A stretch of DNA of 41,914 nucleotides from an uncultured Bacteroides sp. (GTDB taxonomy: Bacteria > Bacteroidota > Bacteroidia > Bacteroidales > Bacteroidaceae): the NCBI GenBank assembly GCA_905201685.1, contig CAJKOW010000013.1, forward strand, positions 1 to 41,914, read 5' to 3'. A program made the translations under genes and the position numbers. The notes beneath the pieces were generated by a model. That model ran no database searches, had not been told where the DNA came from, and was given only the letters and a program-made list of their open reading frames with translations. Below are positions 17,467 through 26,563 of this stretch, piece after piece (positions within the stretch are counted from its first letter, which is position 1; each line of letters opens with the position of its first letter).

Positions 17467-18822
17467 ATGAACGTTTCATTGCAAAACATTGACAAGGTAA
17501 GCGCATTGCTTACGGTAAAGCTCGAAAAAGCAGATTATCAAGAACGGGTGGATAAGGCTTTGAAGCACCTCCGCCAGAAAGCACAAATGCCGGGTTTCCG
17601 TCCGGGCATGGTTCCTATGGGTTTGGTGAAGAAGATGTATGGAAAGTCTGTACTGGCCGAAGAAGTGAACAAGTTGCTTTCTGAAACTGTATATAAGTAC
17701 ATTCAGGACAATAAGGTGAACATGTTGGGCGAACCTCTGCCGAACGAAGAAAAGCAACCGACTATCGATTTCGATACGATGGAAGACTTCGAATTTGTGT
17801 TCGACATTGCCTTGGCTCCTGACTTCAAAGTAGAAGTCAGCAAGGATGATAAAGTGGACTACTACAACATCGAAGTAACCGAGGAAATGGTAAACAATCA
17901 GGTTAAAGCCTATAAGCAACGTAACGGCAAGTATGAAAAGGTTGAGACTTATGCCGACAACGACATGCTGAAAGGTTTGCTGGCCGAACTTGATGAAGAA
18001 GGCAATACGAAAGAGGGTGGCATTCAGGTAGAAGGTGCCGTTATGATGCCTTCGTATATGAAAAACGACGAGCAGAAGGCTATTTTTGCTAATGCCAAGG
18101 TAAACGATGTATTGGTATTCAATCCTCATGTGGCTTGGGATGGCAATCCGGCAGAAATTGCTTCTTTGTTGAAGATCGATAAGGAGGCTGCTGCTGAGAT
18201 GAAGTCCAACTTCAGCTATCAGGTTGAGGAAATCACTCGTTTCGTTGAAGGCGAGCTGACTCAGGAAATCTTCGACCAGGTATTTGGCGAAGGCAATGTG
18301 AAGACTGAAGAAGAATTCCGTGCAAAAGTGAAAGATGTGATAGCTGAACAGTTTGTTGCTGACAGCGATTATAAGTTCCTCATCGACCTCCGCAAGGTTC
18401 TGACCGATAAGGTGGGTAAGCTGGAATTCCCCGATGCATTGCTGAAACGCATCATGCGACTGAACAACCCTGATAAGGATGAAAAGTTTGTTGAAGACAA
18501 CTATGACAAGAGCATCGAAGAGCTGACTTGGCATTTGATTAAAGAGCAATTGGTTAAAGCCAATGAAATCAAAGTTGAGCAGAAAGACATTACCGACATG
18601 GCTAAGGAAGCTACCCGTGCACAGTTTGCACAATACGGCATGCTGAGTGTACCCGATGAAATTCTGGAGAACTACTCAAAAGAGATGCTTAAGAAGAAAG
18701 AAAGTGTTGAAGGTTTGGTGAATCGTGTAATAGAGGCCAAGCTTGCTACGGCACTGAAAGAACAGGTTACACTGGAAAATAAAGCCATCTCGGCTGCAGA
18801 CTTCAACAAAATGTTCGAATAA
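17467..18822 (+). CDS. tig: Trigger factor
   Basis: Trigger factor is the ribosome-bound chaperone at the nascent-chain exit. The 451-residue protein has the ribosome-docking signature as GFRPGMVPMGLVKKMYG at 43-59 (the usual GFRxGKVP has Met instead of Lys here). A middle domain follows in which a canonical FKBP-type active site is not obvious, then a long helical C-terminal chaperone domain. It is transcribed from its own promoter and followed by a strong terminator and then clpP-clpX, the common bacterial order. Confidence 0.93.
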   Translation: MNVSLQNIDKVSALLTVKLEKADYQERVDKALKHLRQKAQMPGFRPGMVPMGLVKKMYGKSVLAEEVNKLLSETVYKYIQDNKVNMLGEPLPNEEKQPTIDFDTMEDFEFVFDIALAPDFKVEVSKDDKVDYYNIEVTEEMVNNQVKAYKQRNGKYEKVETYADNDMLKGLLAELDEEGNTKEGGIQVEGAVMMPSYMKNDEQKAIFANAKVNDVLVFNPHVAWDGNPAEIASLLKIDKEAAAEMKSNFSYQVEEITRFVEGELTQEIFDQVFGEGNVKTEEEFRAKVKDVIAEQFVADSDYKFLIDLRKVLTDKVGKLEFPDALLKRIMRLNNPDKDEKFVEDNYDKSIEELTWHLIKEQLVKANEIKVEQKDITDMAKEATRAQFAQYGMLSVPDEILENYSKEMLKKKESVEGLVNRVIEAKLATALKEQVTLENKAISAADFNKMFE

Positions 18823-18841
18823 GCAAGAAAAACATGAGCTG

Positions 18842-18868
18842 ACAGGCTACGGGTGACTTGTAGCCTGT
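18842..18868 (+). other. Stem-loop after tig
   Basis: ACAGGCTAC at 18842-18850 pairs perfectly with GTAGCCTGT at 18860-18868. It has no T-run, so it is more likely an RNA-stabilising stem upstream of the true terminator. Confidence 0.6.
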
Positions 18869-18886
18869 GGCTTATTGTACAATATG

Positions 18887-18928
18887 CAGGGTCGTTTGAA
18901 AAGTTTTTCAAACATCCCTGTTTTTTTT
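18887..18928 (+). terminator. Strong intrinsic terminator after tig
   Basis: CAGGG plus GTTTGAAAA (18887-18902) pairs with TTTTCAAAC plus CCCTG (18905-18920) with two internal mismatches, followed by eight T residues at 18921-18928. The T-run also supplies the -33 element of the clpP promoter. Confidence 0.85.
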
Positions 18929-18957
18929 GTGTCTATCTATTCTTTTTTGTTTCTTTG
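18926..18957 (+). promoter_or_regulatory. Promoter of clpP-clpX
   Basis: TTTG at 18926-18929 and TTTCTTTG at 18950-18957 are spaced by 20 bases. The -7 box has TT in place of the consensus TA, the same variant seen upstream of carB. The clpP ATG is 37 bases downstream. Confidence 0.6.
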
Positions 18958-18994
18958 CACCCGTTTTTAATCAACTAATAAATTGGATAAGACA

Positions 18995-19657
18995 ATGGAT
19001 GATTTTAGAAAATATGCAACCAAGCATTTGGGTATGAACAGTCAGGTGCTGGACGATGTCATTAAGTCGCAGGCCGGGTATTTGAATCCATATATTCTTG
19101 AGGAGCGTCAGCTTAATGTGACCCAGCTTGACGTGTTCTCGCGTTTAATGATGGATCGTATCATCTTTCTGGGTACTCAGATCGATGATTATACCGCGAA
19201 TACTTTGCAGGCCCAGTTGCTCTATCTCGATTCGGTAGATCCGGGAAAGGATATTTCTATCTATATTAATTCGCCGGGCGGTTCTGTTTACGCAGGTCTG
19301 GGTATTTATGATACGATGCAATTTATATCCAGTGATGTGGCAACTATCTGTACTGGCATGGCAGCCAGCATGGCTGCAGTATTGCTGGTGGCCGGAGCCG
19401 AAGGTAAGCGTTCGGCGCTGACTCATTCGCGTGTGATGATTCATCAGCCGATGGGCGGAGCACAGGGACAAGCTTCGGACATTGAAATTACCGCTCGCGA
19501 AATTCAGAAACTGAAGAAAGAACTTTATACTATTATTGCCGATCATTCGCATACTCCTTTTGACAAGGTATGGGCCGACTCAGACCGTGACTACTGGATG
19601 ACAGCTCAGGAAGCGAAAGATTATGGTATGGTTGATGAAGTATTGATTAAGAAATAA
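18995..19657 (+). CDS. clpP: ATP-dependent Clp protease proteolytic subunit
   Basis: ClpP is the serine peptidase barrel of the ClpXP protease. The 220-residue protein has the catalytic triad Ser125 (GMAASMAAV), His150 (RVMIHQP) and probably Asp195. The ATG at 18995 (MDDFRKYATKH) is preferred over the in-frame TTG at 18983 because the family starts this way. The N-terminus is about 25 residues longer than mature E. coli ClpP, consistent with a processed propeptide. clpX begins 2 bases after the stop. Confidence 0.97.
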   Translation: MDDFRKYATKHLGMNSQVLDDVIKSQAGYLNPYILEERQLNVTQLDVFSRLMMDRIIFLGTQIDDYTANTLQAQLLYLDSVDPGKDISIYINSPGGSVYAGLGIYDTMQFISSDVATICTGMAASMAAVLLVAGAEGKRSALTHSRVMIHQPMGGAQGQASDIEITAREIQKLKKELYTIIADHSHTPFDKVWADSDRDYWMTAQEAKDYGMVDEVLIKK

Positions 19658-19659
19658 GT

Positions 19660-20907
19660 ATGGCAGATTCGAGACGAAACAAAAACAGATGTAGCTTTTG
19701 CGGCCGTTCGGAAGACGAGGTAGGTTTCCTGATCACGGGCATGAACGGCTTTATTTGCGATAGTTGCGTCGCTCAGGCTTATGAAATCACACAAGAGGCC
19801 CTGGGGGCGGGGAAGAAGAATGGGGCAACCACGAAGCTTAGTCTGGAGGAATTGCCCAAACCGATGGAAATTAAAGCGTTCCTCGACCAATATGTGATAG
19901 GGCAGGACGATGCCAAACGTTATTTGTCTGTATCGGTGTACAATCACTATAAACGTCTTCTGCAGAAGGATGCGGGGGATGATGTAGAGATCGAAAAGTC
20001 GAACATCATTATGGTAGGAAGTACGGGTACCGGTAAGACTTTGCTTGCTCGTACGATTGCCAAGCTGTTGCATGTTCCTTTTACCATTGTAGATGCAACG
20101 GTGTTGACAGAGGCAGGCTATGTGGGTGAAGATATCGAAAGTATTCTGACCCGTTTGCTTCAGGTGGCCGATTACAATGTTGCCGAAGCTGAACGTGGCA
20201 TTGTCTTCATCGACGAGATCGATAAGATAGCTCGTAAGGGCGATAATCCTTCTATTACGCGCGACGTGAGCGGGGAAGGTGTACAACAAGGCCTGTTGAA
20301 GTTGCTCGAAGGATCGGTTGTCAATGTTCCGCCTCAGGGTGGACGTAAACATCCCGATCAGAAGATGATTCCTGTGAATACGAAGAACATTCTGTTTATT
20401 TGTGGAGGCGCCTTCGACGGCATCGAGAAGAAGATTGCCCAACGTCTGAATACGCACGTAGTCGGTTACAATGCTGTGCGTAATACGGCTACCGTTGATC
20501 GACAGAATCTGATGCAATATATTGCTCCGCAGGATCTGAAGGCGTTTGGACTGATTCCCGAAATCATTGGTCGTCTGCCTGTGCTGACTTATCTTAATCC
20601 GTTGGATCGTGCCGCTTTGCGGGCTATCCTGACGGAACCTAAAAACTCCATTATCAAGCAATATATAAAGTTGTTCGAGATGGATGGAGTGCAGCTGACT
20701 TTTGAGGACGCCGTATTCGAATACATTGTGGATAAGGCTGTTGAGTATAAGCTGGGAGCTCGCGGATTGCGTGCCATTGTCGAGACAATCATGATGGATG
20801 CAATGTTCGAGGTTCCTTCCGAGCAGAAAAAAACGTTTGTTGTGACGCTGGATTATGCGAAGAAGCAGCTTGAAAAGGCCAATGTAGCCCGTCTTCAAAG
20901 TGCTTAA
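19660..20907 (+). CDS. clpX: ATP-dependent Clp protease ATPase subunit ClpX
   Basis: ClpX unfolds tagged proteins and feeds them to ClpP. The 415-residue protein has the N-terminal zinc-binding domain with Cys11, Cys14, Cys33 and Cys36. Walker A is GSTGTGKT at 120-127, the GYVG pore loop is at 153-156 and Walker B IVFIDEID is at 181-188. The ClpP-docking tripeptide, IGF in E. coli, appears as VGY at 268-270. It is in an operon with clpP. Confidence 0.97.
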   Translation: MADSRRNKNRCSFCGRSEDEVGFLITGMNGFICDSCVAQAYEITQEALGAGKKNGATTKLSLEELPKPMEIKAFLDQYVIGQDDAKRYLSVSVYNHYKRLLQKDAGDDVEIEKSNIIMVGSTGTGKTLLARTIAKLLHVPFTIVDATVLTEAGYVGEDIESILTRLLQVADYNVAEAERGIVFIDEIDKIARKGDNPSITRDVSGEGVQQGLLKLLEGSVVNVPPQGGRKHPDQKMIPVNTKNILFICGGAFDGIEKKIAQRLNTHVVGYNAVRNTATVDRQNLMQYIAPQDLKAFGLIPEIIGRLPVLTYLNPLDRAALRAILTEPKNSIIKQYIKLFEMDGVQLTFEDAVFEYIVDKAVEYKLGARGLRAIVETIMMDAMFEVPSEQKKTFVVTLDYAKKQLEKANVARLQSA

Positions 20908-20976
20908 AAATCAAAAGGGTAATGTCGGAAAGATTGTTTTTTTACGGTTTCGGGAAAAATAATCGGTAAAATATGC

Positions 20977-21006
20977 TTGAATTTTAAGAAGTTGTTTATA
21001 ACTTTG
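20977..21006 (+). promoter_or_regulatory. Promoter of recQ
   Basis: TTG at 20977-20979 and TAACTTTG at 20999-21006 are separated by 19 bases. The recQ ATG is 48 bases downstream. Confidence 0.7.
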
Positions 21007-21054
21007 TTAGTGTGACTAATAAAACTGATAATTGAATAAACAACCTAATGAATC

Positions 21055-23238
21055 ATGGCAGGGAAGAATATAAAATTGACAGACCAGCTGAAGAAATACT
21101 TCGGGTTCGACACATTTAAAGGAAATCAGGAAGCTATCATAAAAAATTTGCTGGCAGGCAATGATACGTTTGTATTGATGCCTACCGGTGGAGGAAAATC
21201 ATTATGCTACCAGTTGCCTTCGTTACTGATGGAGGGAACAGCCATTGTGATTTCTCCTCTGATAGCCTTAATGAAGAATCAGGTCGATGCGATGCGTAAC
21301 TTCAGCGAAGAAGATGGAATTGCCCATTTCATCAATTCTTCTCTGAACAAAGGTGCGATTGATCAGGTAAAATCCGATATTCTTAGTGGTAAGACTAAAT
21401 TGCTGTATGTGGCACCGGAATCGTTGACAAAGGAGGAAAACGTAGAGTTTCTTAAGACGGTTAAGATTTCGTTTTATGCGGTTGATGAGGCTCATTGTAT
21501 TTCGGAATGGGGACACGATTTCCGTCCTGAGTATCGCAGAATCCGTCCGATTATCAATGAGATTGGAAAGGCGCCCTTGATAGCACTTACTGCCACTGCT
21601 ACCCCTAAGGTGCAGCACGATATCCAGAAAAATCTGGGTATGACAGATGCAAAGGTCTTTAAGTCATCGTTCAATCGTCCCAACTTGTACTACGAGGTAC
21701 GTCCTAAGACGGCGAATGTGGATCGTGATATCATTAAGTTCATTAAAAACAATCCGGAGAAGTCGGGTATCATTTACTGTTTAAGCCGGAAGAAGGTGGA
21801 GGAATTGGCCGAAATTCTTCAGGCAAATGGTATTAATGCGCGTCCCTATCATGCAGGTATGGATTCGGCCACCCGTACTCAGAATCAGGATGATTTCCTG
21901 ATGGAGAAAATAGATGTTATCGTGGCTACAATTGCTTTTGGTATGGGGATTGATAAACCGGATGTACGGTTTGTGATTCATTACGATATACCTAAGAGTC
22001 TGGAAGGATATTATCAGGAAACAGGTCGTGCCGGAAGAGACGGTGGAGAAGGGCAATGCATTACATTTTATACCAATAAGGACCTGCAGAAACTGGAGAA
22101 GTTTATGCAAGGCAAACCTGTAGCAGAACAGGAAATAGGTAAGCAGCTTCTGCTGGAAACCGCTGCGTATGCCGAATCGTCTGTGTGCCGCCGAAAGACA
22201 CTGTTGCATTATTTTGGTGAAGAGTACACAGAAGATAATTGTGGAAATTGTGACAACTGTTTAAATCCGAAAAAACAAGTGGAAGCTCAAGATTTGTTGT
22301 GTACTGTCATTGAAACAGTTCTGGCTGTAAAGGAGAACTTCAAGGCAGACTATATTATAGACGTGATAGAAGGAAAGGAAACTTCTGAAGTTCTGGCTCA
22401 TTTGCACGAAGACCTGGATGTATTCGGATCCGGTATGGGTGAAGATGAAAAGACTTGGAATGCCGTTATCCGTCAGGCTTTGATAGCCGGTTACCTAAGC
22501 AAGGACGTAGAAAATTATGGCTTGCTGAAAGTGACCGATGAAGGAAAGAAGTTCCTGAAGCATCCGAAATCATTTAAAATTGTAGAAGATACAGACTTCG
22601 AAGAATTAGAGGAGGAAGCTCCGATGCGTGGAGGTGGTTCGTGCGCTGTCGATCCGGCATTGTATTCCATGCTGAAAGATTTGCGTAAGAAGCTGTCCAA
22701 GCAATTGGAAGTACCGCCTTATGTCATATTTCAGGATCCCTCTCTCGAAGCCATGGCTACTATCTATCCCGTGACGTTGGAAGAATTACAGAACATTCCG
22801 GGGGTAGGAGCCGGTAAGGCCAAGCGTTATGGCGAAGAATTCTGTAAACTGATTAAGCGCCACTGTGAGGAAAATGAAATAGAGCGGCCGGAAGACTTGC
22901 GGGTGCGTACCGTTGCCAACAAGTCGAAAATGAAGGTTGCCATCATTCAGGCAATCGACCGTAAGGTCGCATTGGATGATATCGCGATGTCGAAGGGCAT
23001 TGAGTTCGACGAACTGTTGGATGAAATAGAAGCCATCGTCTATTCGGGTACCAAACTTAATATCGATTATTTCCTTGAGGATATTATGGACGAGGACCAT
23101 ATGCTCGACATCTATGATTACTTCAAGGAATCGACAACGGATAATATCGATGATGCGTTGGATGAGCTGGGCGATGATTTTACGGAAGAAGAAGTCCGGT
23201 TGGTACGTATCAAATTCATTTCGGAAATGGCGAATTAA
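21055..23238 (+). CDS. recQ: ATP-dependent DNA helicase RecQ
   Basis: RecQ is a 3'-5' helicase in recombination and fork repair. The 727-residue protein has Walker A TGGGKS at 44-49, DEAH at 144-147 and motif VI in YQETGRAGRDG. Four zinc-binding cysteines lie in CRRK and CGNCDNC, followed by an RQC winged-helix region and an HRDC domain (about 535-615). About 110 acidic residues follow the HRDC domain, making it longer than the 610-residue E. coli protein; this extra C-terminal region is common in Bacteroidetes RecQ. It has its own promoter and precedes guaB. Confidence 0.95.
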   Translation: MAGKNIKLTDQLKKYFGFDTFKGNQEAIIKNLLAGNDTFVLMPTGGGKSLCYQLPSLLMEGTAIVISPLIALMKNQVDAMRNFSEEDGIAHFINSSLNKGAIDQVKSDILSGKTKLLYVAPESLTKEENVEFLKTVKISFYAVDEAHCISEWGHDFRPEYRRIRPIINEIGKAPLIALTATATPKVQHDIQKNLGMTDAKVFKSSFNRPNLYYEVRPKTANVDRDIIKFIKNNPEKSGIIYCLSRKKVEELAEILQANGINARPYHAGMDSATRTQNQDDFLMEKIDVIVATIAFGMGIDKPDVRFVIHYDIPKSLEGYYQETGRAGRDGGEGQCITFYTNKDLQKLEKFMQGKPVAEQEIGKQLLLETAAYAESSVCRRKTLLHYFGEEYTEDNCGNCDNCLNPKKQVEAQDLLCTVIETVLAVKENFKADYIIDVIEGKETSEVLAHLHEDLDVFGSGMGEDEKTWNAVIRQALIAGYLSKDVENYGLLKVTDEGKKFLKHPKSFKIVEDTDFEELEEEAPMRGGGSCAVDPALYSMLKDLRKKLSKQLEVPPYVIFQDPSLEAMATIYPVTLEELQNIPGVGAGKAKRYGEEFCKLIKRHCEENEIERPEDLRVRTVANKSKMKVAIIQAIDRKVALDDIAMSKGIEFDELLDEIEAIVYSGTKLNIDYFLEDIMDEDHMLDIYDYFKESTTDNIDDALDELGDDFTEEEVRLVRIKFISEMAN

Positions 23239-23271
23239 TAGCAGGTATTTCGCTTAAAAAAAAGAAAAAAT

Positions 23272-23323
23272 ATTGCGTGCAGGTGTACGGAGATGGAATA
23301 AAAACCGTATATTTGCACGCAAT
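23272..23323 (+). promoter_or_regulatory. guaB promoter flanked by an inverted repeat
   Basis: TATATTTG at 23308-23315 is an exact -7 box. ATTGCGTGCA at 23272-23281 and TGCACGCAAT at 23314-23323 are perfect 10-base inverted copies, one upstream of the -33 position and one over the start-site region. The arrangement fits an operator with two half-sites, or a looping pair. The guaB ATG is at 23343, so the reading frame opening at 23277 crosses the promoter and is not real. Confidence 0.6.
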
Positions 23324-23342
23324 AAATTTTAAACGCATACCT

Positions 23343-24818
23343 ATGTCATTTATTGCTGATAAGATTGTTATGGATGGATTGACTTTCGATGATGTACTGT
23401 TGATCCCCGCTTATTCTGAAGTACTTCCTAAAACTGTCGAACTCTCGACAAAGTTTTCAAGAAACATTGAGTTGAAAATCCCCTTTGTGACGGCTGCCAT
23501 GGATACGGTTACAGAGGCGAAAATGGCTATCGCCATTGCCCGTGAGGGTGGAATTGGTGTAATACATAAAAATATGTCTATCGAGGAACAGGCTCGTCAG
23601 GTTGCCATTGTGAAACGTGCTGAAAACGGCATGATTTATGATCCTGTTACGATCAAGAGAGGATCTTCGGTAGCTGATGCACTGTCGTTGATGGCGGAAT
23701 ATAAGATTGGAGGTATTCCTGTTGTGGACGATGAAGGACATTTGGTAGGAATTGTCACCAATCGTGACCTTCGTTTTGAAAAGGATCATAGCAAACGCAT
23801 TGATGAGGTGATGACGAAGGATAATATTGTCACAACCAATCAGACGACCGACTTGGAAGCGGCTGCACAAATTCTGCAGGAGCACAAGATTGAAAAATTG
23901 CCGGTGGTTGACAAGGATAATAAACTGGTCGGTTTGATTACCTATAAAGATATAACTAAAGCCAAAGACAAACCTATGGCTTGTAAAGACGCCAAAGGTC
24001 GTTTGCGTGTAGCGGCAGGTGTTGGTGTCACCGTTGATACACTTGACCGTATGCGTGCGTTGGTTGAAGCCGGTGCAGATGCCATTGTGATTGATACGGC
24101 TCATGGTCACTCTATGTATGTGATTGAAAAGTTGAAAGAGGCCAAACGTGCTTTCCCGGATATTGATATCGTTGTGGGTAACGTTGCTACGGGTGAAGCA
24201 GCCAAGGCGTTGGTCGAGGCTGGAGCCGATGGAGTAAAAGTAGGTATTGGCCCGGGTTCAATTTGTACAACCCGTGTTGTGGCCGGTGTGGGAGTTCCGC
24301 AGCTGACTGCTGTTTATGACGTTGCCAAGGCGTTGGAAGGTACCGGTGTTCCTGTGATAGCCGATGGAGGATTGCGCTATTCCGGTGATGTAGTGAAGGC
24401 ACTTGCTGCCGGTGGCTGGAGTGTGATGATCGGTTCGCTGGTTGCAGGAACTGAAGAGTCTCCGGGTGATACCATTATTTTCAATGGCCGTAAGTTCAAG
24501 TCATATCGTGGCATGGGATCTTTGGAAGCAATGGAAAATGGTTCGAAAGACCGCTATTTCCAAAGCGGTACCAGCGATGTGAAAAAATTAGTGCCCGAAG
24601 GTATTGCTGCTCGTGTCCCCTACAAAGGAACCTTGTATGAAGTAATCTATCAGTTGGTTGGTGGTTTACGTGCCGGTATGGGATATTGTGGCGCAGCTAA
24701 TATTGAAAAACTGCACGATGCCAAGTTTACCCGCATCACCAATGCCGGAGTGCTTGAGAGCCATCCTCATGATGTGGCTATTACAAGCGAGGCGCCTAAT
24801 TATAGCCGTCCGGAATGA
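23343..24818 (+). CDS. guaB: Inosine-5'-monophosphate dehydrogenase
   Basis: GuaB oxidises IMP to XMP, the first step to guanine nucleotides. The 491-residue protein has the N-terminal barrel start (TFDDVLLIPAYSEV), a pair of CBS domains (about 95-210), and the catalytic loop GPGSICTTR with Cys308. The start is set at the ATG after the promoter box, giving MSFIADKIV. A weak terminator follows at 24844. Confidence 0.97.
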   Translation: MSFIADKIVMDGLTFDDVLLIPAYSEVLPKTVELSTKFSRNIELKIPFVTAAMDTVTEAKMAIAIAREGGIGVIHKNMSIEEQARQVAIVKRAENGMIYDPVTIKRGSSVADALSLMAEYKIGGIPVVDDEGHLVGIVTNRDLRFEKDHSKRIDEVMTKDNIVTTNQTTDLEAAAQILQEHKIEKLPVVDKDNKLVGLITYKDITKAKDKPMACKDAKGRLRVAAGVGVTVDTLDRMRALVEAGADAIVIDTAHGHSMYVIEKLKEAKRAFPDIDIVVGNVATGEAAKALVEAGADGVKVGIGPGSICTTRVVAGVGVPQLTAVYDVAKALEGTGVPVIADGGLRYSGDVVKALAAGGWSVMIGSLVAGTEESPGDTIIFNGRKFKSYRGMGSLEAMENGSKDRYFQSGTSDVKKLVPEGIAARVPYKGTLYEVIYQLVGGLRAGMGYCGAANIEKLHDAKFTRITNAGVLESHPHDVAITSEAPNYSRPE

Positions 24819-24843
24819 TAATCTGAAAAAAGGTAAAATAAAT

Positions 24844-24889
24844 ATGCCCGAGGAGTATGTTTGTGCTTTTCGGGCATTCTTATCTTTTA
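24844..24889 (+). terminator. Probable terminator after guaB
   Basis: ATGCCCGA at 24844-24851 pairs with TCGGGCAT at 24870-24877, followed by a T-rich but interrupted tail (TCTTATCTTTT). Confidence 0.6.
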
Positions 24890-24980
24890 ATCATTAGCCA
24901 TTCTAAAACTATCTGCTATAACTTCTTAATTTCCGATATAAGATTAAGACTGAAACCTAAAATAATAATGAATTGGAACG

Positions 24981-26507
24981 ATGAATAGGACATTGGGGAT
25001 ATGCTTACTGTTGGGACTGCTGCTTGTCTGTCCTGCAATGCTGCAAGGCAAGTCGTTGCTGATGTGCATTAATGGGGAGGAAATATCCTGTTCGGAGTTT
25101 CTGCAAATATGCGAACGCGATAGCAGCTTTTTCCCCGTTCTCCGAAAAGATATCGTTGATCGTTTTGTTGATTTCTATCTGATGGTTGAGGCTGCCAGAC
25201 AGGCCGGAATCGATACTTTACCCGATGTGCAGGAACGCGTCCGGAATTATCGTAGCCGGTTGTCGAAATCTTATTTATTGGACGGGCAGGTAGTCGATAA
25301 AGTATTAAGGACTGCATATAACCGGATGGTGGCCGGACACGACGCCGGCCGTGTGCAGGTTTGTCACATATTCAAGTATCTTCCTCAGAATGCTTCTCCC
25401 CGAATGCTTCATGCGGCTGAGCTCCGTATGGATTCTCTTTACGAGGCTGTATTGCATGGAGCTTCTTTCGAAGAATGTGTGAAGCGTTATTCTGACGAAA
25501 AACGTTCGTTCTGGGTTAGTCGTTTGCAGATGCCCGAAGAATTCGAAGATACGGTTTTCCGTATGCAGCCGGGTCAGATATCGAGGCCTTTCTTCACTCC
25601 TCAGGGCATTCATATCGTAAAAGTATTGTCGCGTGAGGAGATTCCACCGTTTCCTGTCATGAAAAACAGCCTGATGCAAAAACAAATTGGGCGGAATAGG
25701 GTAAAGGAGGAAATGTCTTCTGTTGTAGAAAAACTGAAGAAGGAATATGCCTATACACCCGATCGTGCCGGCATGGATGACTTACGTAGAAATGGTCATA
25801 CCGACCGCACTTTGTTTGTATTGGATGATCAGCCTTATACCGGAGCAGATTTTGCAAAATTTGCCATGTCCCATCCTGGATTGGTTTCTACTCAATTGGA
25901 GGATTTTGTGATCAAGTCGGTGCTCGATTTGGAAAATGTCCATTTGGAACGGAAGTATCCTGATTTCAGCCAAAGGATGCAAGCCTATCGGGACAGTCTG
26001 TTGGCCCATGAGATCTATCATAGAGAAGTATATGAGAAGAATGCTTGCGATGATACCCGGTTGGAGGCCTATTATGAAGCTCATCGGGGCGAATACGCGC
26101 GGTATGAAGGTCTGGTTGTTCATGCAGTGTCCAAACGTTTGGCCAAGCAGGTTCGTAAATTCTTGAAAAGATTGCCCGAAGAAGAATGGGATAATGCCGT
26201 ACGACTCGTTTTTAATGCGGACGGAAAGCAGCAGGTGTTGATCGAACATGGAACTTTTTCGGTAGGTGATAATGCTTTTATTGATGAACTTGTGTTCAGA
26301 AAGTCGAAAGCAGAGCCTTTGCAGGATTATCCTTTTACGGTGATACAAGGACAAAAGCTGAAAAGTCCTGCTGATTATCGGGAGATTCGCGACAGGCTTT
26401 CGGCCGATTATTACCGGGAGGTTGGTTTGCGTTGGTTGGACAGTCTGCGAGCTGTAAGTAAGGTTGAAATTAACCAAGAGGTTTTAAAAACCGTTAATAA
26501 TCACTGA
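24981..26507 (+). CDS. PpiC/SurA-like periplasmic peptidyl-prolyl isomerase
   Basis: This 508-residue exported protein (signal peptide about 1-23) resembles the SurA/PpiD chaperone group. A parvulin-type region is recognisable at about 125-220: VQVCHIFKYLPQ opens it, SFEECVKRYSDE is the helix, and FRMQPGQISRPFFTPQGIHIVKVL is the C-terminal strand pair. The usual GGxLG loop is replaced by FWVSRLQMP, so isomerase activity is doubtful. The second half (about 270-500) is mostly helical with no domain I can name. It heads a tandem of related genes that leads to surA, so a role in outer-membrane protein folding is inferred. Confidence 0.75.
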   Translation: MNRTLGICLLLGLLLVCPAMLQGKSLLMCINGEEISCSEFLQICERDSSFFPVLRKDIVDRFVDFYLMVEAARQAGIDTLPDVQERVRNYRSRLSKSYLLDGQVVDKVLRTAYNRMVAGHDAGRVQVCHIFKYLPQNASPRMLHAAELRMDSLYEAVLHGASFEECVKRYSDEKRSFWVSRLQMPEEFEDTVFRMQPGQISRPFFTPQGIHIVKVLSREEIPPFPVMKNSLMQKQIGRNRVKEEMSSVVEKLKKEYAYTPDRAGMDDLRRNGHTDRTLFVLDDQPYTGADFAKFAMSHPGLVSTQLEDFVIKSVLDLENVHLERKYPDFSQRMQAYRDSLLAHEIYHREVYEKNACDDTRLEAYYEAHRGEYARYEGLVVHAVSKRLAKQVRKFLKRLPEEEWDNAVRLVFNADGKQQVLIEHGTFSVGDNAFIDELVFRKSKAEPLQDYPFTVIQGQKLKSPADYREIRDRLSADYYREVGLRWLDSLRAVSKVEINQEVLKTVNNH

Positions 26508-26525
26508 AGCAACCAATTAATGCAC

Positions 26526-26533
26526 TATCTTCG
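26526..26533 (+). promoter_or_regulatory. Possible internal promoter before the lipoprotein gene
   Basis: TATCTTCG differs from TAnnTTTG by one base and lies 30 bases before the ATG at 26564. The 56-base gap here is the widest in the operon, which makes an internal start plausible. Confidence 0.35.
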
Positions 26534-26563
26534 TAACTCAAAATAAAGAAAATACATTTGACA

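Noticed and set aside
26553..26560. TACATTTG as promoter of the lipoprotein gene
   Set aside because: It matches the -7 consensus but ends 3 bases before the ATG, so the transcript would begin inside the coding sequence.
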